From positions 1-11,847 of the forward strand of contig DATIXD010000298.1 in the NCBI GenBank assembly GCA_035518875.1: DNA of 11,847 bases. The letters are read 5' to 3'. The notes beneath the pieces were generated by a model, which saw only the letters and a list, made by a program, of their open reading frames with translations, had not been told where the DNA came from and did not search any database. The position numbers were made by a program, and so were the translations under genes. This document shows positions 6,570 through 11,847 of this stretch, in pieces. The DNA comes from DATIXD01 sp035518875 (GTDB lineage Bacteria; Pseudomonadota; Gammaproteobacteria; Methylococcales; Methylococcaceae). How positions within the stretch are numbered: position 1 is the stretch's first letter; every line of letters begins with the position of its first letter.

Positions 6570-7334
6570 TCACTTTCCAAATTCAAAGTTTACGACGACC
6601 CTGGAGTTCGGCGCCACATCAATAGTCTGTTCCCGAAGCTTCATGAAGGGATGCCAGGCGGTCACACGGTATCGACCCGGAGGCAGGTCCTGGATTGAAT
6701 AGGTTCCGTCGTCCCCCGTAATCGCATAGTAAGGATTATCGACGGTGTACGACCAGGTTTGCATGAACGAATGCTTGCCGCATTGGGTCCAGATGATCCT
6801 TTGACCCTTCGGCACCTTGATCTCCTCCGCGAAGGTCGTATCGGGAAGCGCTTCGCGGCCAAAAATCTTGTCGCCCCGCTTATTGTCTTCAATCGCATAG
6901 GTCTGGATATCGTGGATGACCTCGTCCCGGTTATGAAACGTACGGGTATCCCCGTCGCGAACCACGGACATGAACGGGCTGAATTCGCAATCTTTCATGG
7001 AGAGGGCGGGCCCCCCCGATGGAAACGGCTTCCCCTGCCTGACACCCTCGACCACCACGACCACATCCTTCAGCCCCCCGTCCCTCCCGACGGAAAAATC
7101 GCGGAGCAGCCGATGCCCCTTTCCGTCCGAATCCCGCGCGCAAATTTCCATGTCGGGATAAACGATCAAGCCGAAAGACCGTGGCGGTGGGGCGGCGCCT
7201 TTAAATAGGACATTCCCGTGGATTGTCGCACCATCGGTCACGGGCTGTTCCACATAAGCCCCCGCCGGAACACAAGCGAACACAAGAAGGGGGGCCCAGA
7301 GCGTCAAGGCGATTATCTTTAGGTCCATTTTCAT
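6570..7334 (-). CDS. Exported plastocyanin-like protein with C-terminal carboxypeptidase-regulatory-like domain
   Basis: A 254-aa protein starting at ATG 7334; the frame extends upstream to a GTG at 7412, but only the later start puts the hydrophobic signal core (LKIIALTLWAPLLVFACVPA) at the N-terminus. VFAC could be a lipobox (C21), or cleavage could follow AGA (residue 26). Residues 35-200 look cupredoxin-like: IHGNVLFKG, candidate copper ligands H134 and H141, then C185-x2-H188-x2-M191, the Cys-His-Met pattern of blue copper proteins with shortened spacing. Residues 203-254 (ITGDDGTYSIQDLPPGRYRV) are a beta-sandwich of the carboxypeptidase-regulatory type. Such proteins occur in the periplasm of chemolithotrophs and may carry electrons or copper. 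The real start is uncertain, since no strong Shine-Dalgarno site precedes any candidate. It is followed after 78 bases by the PCP_red operon, which has its own promoter. Confidence 0.8.
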   Translation of the reverse strand: MKMDLKIIALTLWAPLLVFACVPAGAYVEQPVTDGATIHGNVLFKGAAPPPRSFGLIVYPDMEICARDSDGKGHRLLRDFSVGRDGGLKDVVVVVEGVRQGKPFPSGGPALSMKDCEFSPFMSVVRDGDTRTFHNRDEVIHDIQTYAIEDNKRGDKIFGREALPDTTFAEEIKVPKGQRIIWTQCGKHSFMQTWSYTVDNPYYAITGDDGTYSIQDLPPGRYRVTAWHPFMKLREQTIDVAPNSRVVVNFEFGK

Positions 7335-7437
7335 AATTTTTTTCTTGAGATGCCCCTTTAAAATGACCGATTCCTGCATCGTGGCGATCCGTTCAACGAA
7401 ATAAATTTTCACTCACCTAATCAAGATGTTAAATCCG

Positions 7438-7465
7438 TTGACCCCATCCACATTTGGGCTATATT
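7438..7465 (+). promoter_or_regulatory. Sigma70-type promoter of the 27-aa peptide gene
   Basis: TTGACC (7438-7443), 16-base spacer, TATATT (7460-7465). Each box has one mismatch. Predicted start near 7472, about 44 bases before the ATG at 7516. Confidence 0.65.
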
Positions 7466-7515
7466 AAATTTCAGAAGGTTGTCCGCACCGAATAAAACAG
7501 CTTGGGAGGTGCACC

Positions 7516-7599
7516 ATGATAATGTTTATTCCGCTCACTCTGTTCGCCGTCCCGGTTTTTCTGGTCTGGACGATGGTGGCGTCACACAGTTCCGGCTAA
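7516..7599 (+). CDS. 27-aa single-helix membrane peptide with its own transcription unit
   Basis: Product begins MIMFIPLTLFAVPVFLVWTM and ends VASHSSG. A strong Shine-Dalgarno site (GGGAGG, 7504-7509) sits 6 bases before the ATG. One hydrophobic helix covers about residues 3-22, with a short polar tail and no charged residues apart from one His. A promoter (7438-7465) and a terminator-like hairpin (7630-7666) enclose exactly this frame, so the unit is about 190 bases long. Its size is that of single-helix accessory subunits of membrane enzymes (CydX, KdpF, CcoQ-like), but it does not match any that I know. Neighbours are the plastocyanin-like gene (divergent) and der (convergent). The alternative is that the RNA itself is functional; the ribosome binding site argues for translation. 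Confidence 0.6.
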   Translation: MIMFIPLTLFAVPVFLVWTMVASHSSG

Positions 7600-7629
7600 G
7601 CGGTTTGTTGCTCCCGTTCCAAATCGACG

Positions 7630-7666
7630 AGGGGTTGGGAAATTTTCCAACCCCTTTGCATTTTTT
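7630..7666 (+). terminator. Rho-independent terminator after the 27-aa peptide gene
   Basis: Stem AGGGGTTGG (7630-7638) / CCAACCCCT (7647-7655), 8-base loop, then TTGCA and six T (7661-7666). The T-run lies on the plus strand only, so it serves the plus-strand unit. The 5-base gap before the T-run is slightly long. Confidence 0.7.
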
Positions 7667-7679
7667 ACGGCCCCTTCCT

Positions 7680-9014
7680 TCAAGACCGCTTCTTCCGGAT
7701 CCGGACGGTCAGCGGCGTTCCCGTGAAATCGAACGAATCACGCAGGAAATTCTCAAGGTAGCGAAGGTAGGGGTCTTTGATCTGCTCCGGGCGATTCGAA
7801 AAGATCACAAAGGTGGGAGGACGCGCCTCGGCCTGCGTAATGTAGTTGAGCTTGACCGGCCGTCCCTGCCGCTGGGGCGGAGGGTTTGCGGAAACGGCCT
7901 GCTCAAAGGCGCGGTTCAAGGCCCCGGTCGAAATGCGACGGGAATAGGCCGATACGATCGCATCGACCATCTCAAAAATCTCCTTGACCGGCGCCCCCTT
8001 CAGTGCCGAGATGAACAAAACGGGGGCGTACGGGATGAATGACAGCCTTCGTTTCAACTCCGTACGGATCCGGTCGATAGCCTTCGAATCATGCTGACGC
8101 AGGTCCCATTTGTTCACCAGGATCAGGCAGCCCTTTCGGGCCTTGAGGGCCTGGCCGATGATTTTCGTGTCCTGCTCGACGATGCCCTCGGAGGCGTCCA
8201 GAACCACCACGGCCAGGTCGCACCGCTCGATCGCCTTCAGCGTGCGCGCCAAACTGTACCGTTCCACCCCGTGCTCGATACGTCCCCGCCGCCGGATGCC
8301 GGCGGTATCGATGAAGTCATACCCCTTGCCGTCGTAGAGCACCCGACTGTCGATCGAATCACGCGTCGTACCGGGGGTCGAGTCCGTCACAAGGCGGTTT
8401 TCTCCAAGCAAGGTATTGATCAAGGTGGATTTTCCGACATTGGGCCGGCCCACCACGGCAATCCTGGGAAGGCTCGCGCCCTCGGCCACGGGCTCCTCGT
8501 CTTCCGAAAGCGGCGGCAGCATGGGCAGGATCGCTTCCATCAACTCATCCACGCCCTTGCTGTGCTCGGCCGAAACGGGATAGAGCGTCTTGATTCCGAG
8601 ACGGTAGAACTCGGCGGTCAGCGAATCGGACTTGGGCGTGTCGATCTTGTTGACGGCATAGAAGATCGGCTTTTTCATGCGACGCAGCAGCGCGGCGATC
8701 TCCTGATCCAGCGGCGTGACGCCCTCCCGGCCGTCAAAAAGCATGATCAGAACATCGGCCTCGGCGATGGCCTGCTCCGTCTGCGCCTTGACCTGGGACA
8801 GGATGCTTTCACCGGATTTTGCCGTCGGATCCAGACCGCCGGTATCCACCAGGATGAAGGATCTCCCCCCGTAGGTCGCCTCGGCATAATTTCGGTCGCG
8901 TGTGACTCCCGGAATATCCTCCACGATCGCGACCCGGCGTCCCAGGATCCGGTTGAACAGGGTGGACTTGCCGACGTTCGGCCGTCCGATGATGGCGATA
9001 ACGGGCTTTTTCAT
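7680..9014 (-). CDS. der: Ribosome biogenesis GTPase Der (EngA)
   Basis: A 444-aa protein of normal length for Der. It has two GTPase domains in tandem, each with a P-loop GRPNVGKST (residues 10-18 and about 189-197), followed by G3 motifs DTGG (first) and DTAG (second) and G4 motifs NKID (first) and NKWD (second). The PGVTRDR and PGTTRDS switch I segments are both intact. The C-terminal third is the KH-like domain (NPPPQRQGRPVKLNYITQAE). Der binds the 50S precursor and is needed for late large-subunit assembly; it acts in the cytoplasm. ATG at 9014 gives the expected MKKPVIAIIGRPNVG start; the Shine-Dalgarno match is weak. This housekeeping gene is unrelated in function to its neighbours. 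It converges on the 27-aa peptide unit, and no minus-strand terminator follows it, so readthrough toward the plastocyanin-like gene is possible. Confidence 0.97.
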   Translation of the reverse strand: MKKPVIAIIGRPNVGKSTLFNRILGRRVAIVEDIPGVTRDRNYAEATYGGRSFILVDTGGLDPTAKSGESILSQVKAQTEQAIAEADVLIMLFDGREGVTPLDQEIAALLRRMKKPIFYAVNKIDTPKSDSLTAEFYRLGIKTLYPVSAEHSKGVDELMEAILPMLPPLSEDEEPVAEGASLPRIAVVGRPNVGKSTLINTLLGENRLVTDSTPGTTRDSIDSRVLYDGKGYDFIDTAGIRRRGRIEHGVERYSLARTLKAIERCDLAVVVLDASEGIVEQDTKIIGQALKARKGCLILVNKWDLRQHDSKAIDRIRTELKRRLSFIPYAPVLFISALKGAPVKEIFEMVDAIVSAYSRRISTGALNRAFEQAVSANPPPQRQGRPVKLNYITQAEARPPTFVIFSNRPEQIKDPYLRYLENFLRDSFDFTGTPLTVRIRKKRS

Positions 9015-9079
9015 GGTGATGGAAGACTAACACATGGATGAGAGGGAAGCAAGATTGCATCTCTTTCTCATCATTTCCC

Positions 9080-9108
9080 TTGACACCTTGAGAACAGTTT
9101 GATATATC
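9080..9108 (+). promoter_or_regulatory. Candidate sigma70-type promoter without a downstream gene
   Basis: Perfect TTGACA (9080-9085), 17-base spacer, TATATC (9103-9108). A start near 9115 would be about 410 bases ahead of the first lipoprotein gene, and a CCCATGC / GCATGGG hairpin follows at once. It could serve the lipoprotein operon with a long leader, or a small RNA. Confidence 0.4.
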
Positions 9109-9421
9109 CACACCATATATAGTTCCCCCCATGCGTGGACATCGGCATGGGACCCAATGCGCGCAACACCTTTCTGTACGGAAACCACCCGTATAGAGGT
9201 TACGGTGAACCCAATGCGACCCGCAATCCTCCCTGCTCGTCGAATCAATCAACTCCGGCAGTACCATAACTTTGTAATCTTCCGATTAGATCTCCGAAAA
9301 GCCCCGTTCAGACTGCATCTTAATACTTCCGTGCGAAGGAAGGATCCTGGCGGCATGACATGCGGACGCACATCGACAGCCGCCGTGTATTTTAAAATGG
9401 GAGAAAAGACCGCTTAAGGGA

Positions 9422-9439
9422 AGATAACCGTGTTTATCT
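9422..9439. repeat. Small inverted repeat upstream of the lipoprotein operon
   Basis: AGATAA-CCGTGT-TTATCT: 6-base arms, 6-base spacer. It could be a regulator site or a weak RNA hairpin. It lies 11 bases before the Shine-Dalgarno site of the 12-codon leader frame. Confidence 0.4.
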
Positions 9440-9461
9440 GAGAGAATACAGAGGACTAATA

Positions 9462-9500
9462 ATGAGTTACTTAGGTCCGACCCGGAATGACGTTGTCTAA
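9462..9500 (+). CDS. Possible 12-aa leader peptide
   Basis: ATG to TAA encodes MSYLGPTRNDVV. AGAGGA (9450-9455) lies 6 bases upstream, a good ribosome binding site, and the first lipoprotein gene starts 27 bases after its stop. It has no run of a single amino acid, so classic attenuation is not indicated. It may be chance. Confidence 0.25.
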   Translation: MSYLGPTRNDVV

Positions 9501-9527
9501 ACGGCGATTAAGAATAAGGAGAAAAAA

Positions 9528-10103
9528 ATGAAAAACATTGTGCACGTTGCGGTTCTTTTCATGGTCACCCTGTCTTTTTTTTTAGAAGGTTGTGCCGTGT
9601 ATGTGAAGCCACACCCCTCTTCCGACGCGATTGCCTCCATAGGCAAGAATAAAATTACACAGAAAGCATACGTGGTCATATCCGACCGGGATTTGGCATT
9701 AGAACAATCCGTTCATTTTGGCCTTATCGGATACCTGAATCCGGTTAGTGTTAAGGTCGGGGAGACATTAAAAGTATATTCAGAAGAATACTTTAATGAG
9801 TTATTTAATGAGGTTGCCTTTACCAATCAACCGTCAGATAGTATTGGTGTTGTTTTCGAAATCAAGGGTTTTAATATTTCTGCCTTTGAGAAGGCAGCGC
9901 ATTTGGAACTACATATGGCTATTAATGATAAAACAAATAAACAAATATTTGAGAAGCTTTACCTCGCCGATGGGAAAGGTCATTTCCCCTTATATTCGGG
10001 TAACGTTACCGAGCAGCAGCATGTTCAAGAAACTACAGAGGAGGCCTTTCAAAAGGTTTTTGATGTGATATCAAAAGATATCCAGAAAATCACCTTTATG
10101 TAG
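9528..10103 (+). CDS. Putative lipoprotein, function unknown (first of three)
   Basis: A 191-aa protein. AAGGAG lies 8 bases before the ATG. The signal peptide ends in a lipobox-like FLEGC (C22), so lipidation and membrane attachment are likely. The mature part alternates beta segments and helices: KAYVVISDRDLALEQ, a Gly-rich turn, VKVGETLKVYSEEYFNELFNE, then GVVFEIKGFNI and a C-terminal amphipathic helix. This arrangement resembles small envelope lipoproteins of the YajG / LptE / transport-auxiliary type, but I cannot assign a family. It starts an operon of three lipoproteins with 42-45-base gaps. The base composition is lower in GC than der or the protease gene. Confidence 0.75.
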   Translation: MKNIVHVAVLFMVTLSFFLEGCAVYVKPHPSSDAIASIGKNKITQKAYVVISDRDLALEQSVHFGLIGYLNPVSVKVGETLKVYSEEYFNELFNEVAFTNQPSDSIGVVFEIKGFNISAFEKAAHLELHMAINDKTNKQIFEKLYLADGKGHFPLYSGNVTEQQHVQETTEEAFQKVFDVISKDIQKITFM

Positions 10104-10145
10104 GACTGTCATTGCTATTTCAGGTTGGCCAGTGGAGGAACAATA

Positions 10146-10796
10146 ATGGTTAACGCATCAAAAAATAGGAGTGCCCTGATAAATAGAACCGGGAGCATAA
10201 CAACGCTTATTGCGGGTATATGGCTTATTGGCTGTGCTCATGATATTGCGGTGCAATCAATACCCAAATTTTCAAATACGTACACTAATAAAATTAAGAC
10301 GAAGACGCTGTTGATCGTTTCTGAAAGCCTCAGCCAGTATGTTTATAAAGGGACAGGATCTACTCCTGAATATTCAGGGGTGCAATTAGACACGTGGGTT
10401 TTTCCGGTAGGGCAACCGACTTCTGATCTTCTTCGAAAAGGCGTACCACTTATTTTTGAGGAAGTAGAAGTAGCCGCTGAAACCCCACCCGGTAATGATC
10501 TGAAGGGTACAACATATGGGCTAATATTGAGACCCTCGATTGAATCTTTTGATTATGGTTTTGGACATGACAATCGTTGGGTAAATATCAAATACAAAAT
10601 TGAGGTCTTGGATTTGAATGGCAGAGTGGTATTTCGTAAGACCGTGACGGGAAGGGGTGAAAGCGATGTCGAATCTTTCGATTTTGCCGGAAAAAGCACC
10701 CTCGCTAAAGCTGCCGACTCTGCTGTGCAAAACGGCGTCAACTTGCTTTTAGATAGTCTTTATGAATCTAAAGAGGTTAGAGAATATCGGGAATGA
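10146..10796 (+). CDS. Putative lipoprotein, function unknown (second of three)
   Basis: A 216-aa protein from ATG 10146, preceded by GGAGGA. A TTG 21 bases further upstream keeps the frame open, but it would place this ribosome binding site inside the gene. The hydrophobic segment SITTLIAGIWLIGC ends in a lipobox (C30), after an unusually long 16-residue polar N-region. The mature part has a beta-rich core (TKTLLIVSESLSQYVYKG; YGLILRPSIESFDYG; VNIKYKIEVLDLNGRVVFRK) and a C-terminal helix. The strand LxVLDxxGxVVFxKTVxG resembles the middle strand of YajG-like lipoproteins; this is only a fold-level guess. It lies 42 bases after the first lipoprotein gene. Confidence 0.75.
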   Translation: MVNASKNRSALINRTGSITTLIAGIWLIGCAHDIAVQSIPKFSNTYTNKIKTKTLLIVSESLSQYVYKGTGSTPEYSGVQLDTWVFPVGQPTSDLLRKGVPLIFEEVEVAAETPPGNDLKGTTYGLILRPSIESFDYGFGHDNRWVNIKYKIEVLDLNGRVVFRKTVTGRGESDVESFDFAGKSTLAKAADSAVQNGVNLLLDSLYESKEVREYRE

Positions 10797-10841
10797 GTAG
10801 AAGAGGGAACCATGGTTTGTTTGCCGCTTACAGGAGACACG

Positions 10842-11450
10842 ATGAATCTTTCAAGACAGTTGGGTATACTGTTGTCTGTATTACTTCTTAGCTCCTGCGC
10901 ATCATTACAACCAAGACTCCAAGAGGTCCAAGTCCCGCCTGACCGATTTTTTCTAAAGGGGTTTTCCTTAATGCCGCTCAATGAACAAGGGTGGTTTATT
11001 ATTGAACGGAATCCTGATCGAGCGGTGCTGGCAAAGCAAGGTGACAAACCAGATGAAACCCTTGCGATAGAGGCGGATCTTTTGAAGGGGGGATCTCCAA
11101 TGTTGAATTCAAACGAGGAGTTTGTTCTCCTAATTAAAGAAACCGAGGCCAGAAATACAGACCCAGCACGCTTTAAGGTGCTCAGGCACGAAGTCAGCCC
11201 TTATACGGAAAAGGACAATAATTGTGTGCGTTCCCATATGGTAGCCGAGGATCATACGGCGGTCAAAAGATCCGGGAAAGCCGGGCAAATGATACTAGAG
11301 AAGCTCACCCTCATATGTGTCCATCCTAAAGATAATCGCGTTGGTGTTAGCGTGGCATATTCACAACGATATTATCCAGACCAAAGGGATCCAGGATTTA
11401 TCGAGAAGGCAACAAGTATTTTGAACAGTATCGAGTTTACCGATCTTTAG
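10842..11450 (+). CDS. Putative lipoprotein with PsbP/DcrB-like appearance (third of three)
   Basis: A 202-aa protein from ATG 10842, with GGAG 6 bases upstream. An in-frame ATG at 10812 would add 10 residues and bury the signal peptide, so the later start is chosen. The signal peptide ILLSVLLLSSCASL has a lipobox LSSC (C19). The mature part runs FSLMPLNEQGWFIIERN, then DETLAIEADLL, NEEFVLLIKETEA, RYYPDQRDPGFIEKATSILN and SIEF. A GW strand near the start and a terminal ILNSIEF helix-strand are typical of PsbP/DcrB-like alpha-beta domains; this is inferred by pattern. The protein type seems familiar from other bacterial genomes as hypothetical. It follows the second lipoprotein gene after 45 bases. 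No clear terminator follows. Confidence 0.78.
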   Translation: MNLSRQLGILLSVLLLSSCASLQPRLQEVQVPPDRFFLKGFSLMPLNEQGWFIIERNPDRAVLAKQGDKPDETLAIEADLLKGGSPMLNSNEEFVLLIKETEARNTDPARFKVLRHEVSPYTEKDNNCVRSHMVAEDHTAVKRSGKAGQMILEKLTLICVHPKDNRVGVSVAYSQRYYPDQRDPGFIEKATSILNSIEFTDL

Positions 11451-11813
11451 GGGGGCTAGTACGGTATAACAACCGCTTCGAGGCCGACATGTGGTGCTAA
11501 TTGGACTGTACCCTGCGCTTCAAATTCCTCCTACTGCAGGGTCGCGTCTTGAAATCAAGCACGAATCGGTTTGCAGAAGGGGGACGCGGTGGCTGAGCGG
11601 CGGCGGGAAAATAATTTATGGTGGAGGAAATGAAGATGGGTTTTTTGATTGGCGGAGATTGGGGCGATAGTTAAATAGAAAATCTGCGTGGGGTGCTAAA
11701 TTACAACACCTGACTCTTAATGCAGAGGCTCAGCCGCCGGCGCGGTAGCCTTACAAAACTCAGGGAACGAATTGGTTGGCACTGGTACTTACAATGATAG
11801 GGAGGCATAGAGG
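11451..11813. other. 363-bp region without a confident gene
   Basis: It contains an inverted repeat ACCCTGC / GCAGGGT around 11510-11547, the palindrome CTTGA-AA-TCAAG near 11548-11560, and a long-range inverted repeat (11587-11598 with 11728-11739). There is also a tiny frame at 11618-11674 with a GGAGGA site. The start of the region (TATAACAACCGCTTCGAGG) faintly recalls an integron attC end, but no complementary partner was found. No tRNA or rRNA is recognised. Confidence 0.55.
11587..11739. repeat. Long-range inverted repeat enclosing 129 bp
   Basis: CGGTGGCTGAGC (11587-11598) pairs with GCTCAGCCGCCG (11728-11739): 12 bp, with one G-T mismatch that would wobble in RNA. The enclosed 129 bp are AT-rich and hold an 18-codon frame. 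It could be a miniature element or an RNA stem. Confidence 0.4.
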
Positions 11814-11847
11814 ATGAAACAGAATGCTGAAATGGCGCGCCATTATG
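11814..11847 (+). CDS. Start of a gene cut by the right window edge
   Basis: ATG 11814, with GGGAGG 8 bases upstream, opens a frame reading MKQNAEMARHY up to the last base. Eleven residues are too few for identification. The ribosome binding site is the main support. Confidence 0.5.
   Translation, partial: MKQNAEMARHY

Larger units (their letters stand above)
9015..9527. other. 513-bp intergenic region between der and the lipoprotein operon
   Basis: No convincing gene is seen: the frames here have poor ribosome binding sites and atypical, Arg-rich translations. It holds a candidate plus-strand promoter (9080-9108), an inverted repeat CCCATGC / GCATGGG (9128-9134, 9145-9151), a direct repeat ACCCAATGCG (9152-9161 and 9209-9218), an inverted repeat GGCGGC / GCCGCC (9349-9354, 9379-9384), and a possible 12-codon leader frame (9462-9500). 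It might contain a small RNA or a decayed gene; neither can be shown from sequence alone. Confidence 0.6.

Noticed and set aside
9157..9417. 86-codon plus-strand frame in the gap after der
   Set aside because: No ribosome binding site, Arg/Thr-rich translation and no family resemblance; probably chance.
11461..11600. attC-like integron recombination site (TATAACAACCGCTTCGAGGCC)
   Set aside because: The start resembles an attC end, but a complementary partner with a GTTRRRY core at suitable distance is missing and the core itself has a mismatch.
11581..11660. tRNA-like stretch (GGTGGCTGAGCGGC resembles a tRNA D-arm)
   Set aside because: No anticodon stem, no T-loop (GTTCGA-like) and no closing acceptor stem follow.
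1..11847. CRISPR array, transposase or phage genes
   Set aside because: No regularly spaced repeats, no transposase or integrase motifs and no phage structural proteins are seen.

Overview
The window comes from a Gram-negative bacterium with fairly GC-rich DNA. An outer-membrane beta-barrel protein, several lipoprotein signals and a periplasmic protease show the envelope type. The tandem PCP_red-repeat protein, the plastocyanin-like protein and the sequence style of Der recall Nitrospirota or related deep-branching lineages. That placement is a low-confidence inference; no rRNA or tRNA is present to settle it.

Left part, 1-6552, minus strand: a probable metal-homeostasis locus. A sigma70-type promoter at 6524-6552 starts a run of a four-repeat PCP_red-domain protein, a 100-aa two-helix membrane protein and a membrane-anchored M16 zinc protease. 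A second promoter, whose spacer carries a perfect inverted repeat (ACGCAAC-TTG-GTTGCGT), then starts a Fur-family metalloregulator, a 102-aa paralogue of the small membrane protein and an outer-membrane channel or receptor cut by the window edge. The two small paralogues, each next to one arm of the locus, plus the protease, outer-membrane protein and repressor suggest one system that takes up or handles a metal (possibly zinc), or scavenges a protein carrying it. The substrate is not visible.

Middle, 6570-9014: a secreted plastocyanin-like protein with a C-terminal carboxypeptidase-regulatory-like domain (minus), a stand-alone 27-codon single-helix membrane peptide with its own promoter, ribosome binding site and terminator (plus, 7438-7666), and the housekeeping ribosome-assembly GTPase Der (minus).

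Right part, 9015-11847: visibly more AT-rich DNA. A 513-bp stretch without a confident gene (one orphan promoter, a possible 12-codon leader peptide) precedes a plus-strand operon of three lipoproteins of unknown function. A 363-bp stretch with a long-range inverted repeat follows, then the start of another gene at the right edge. The composition change suggests this part is accessory DNA.
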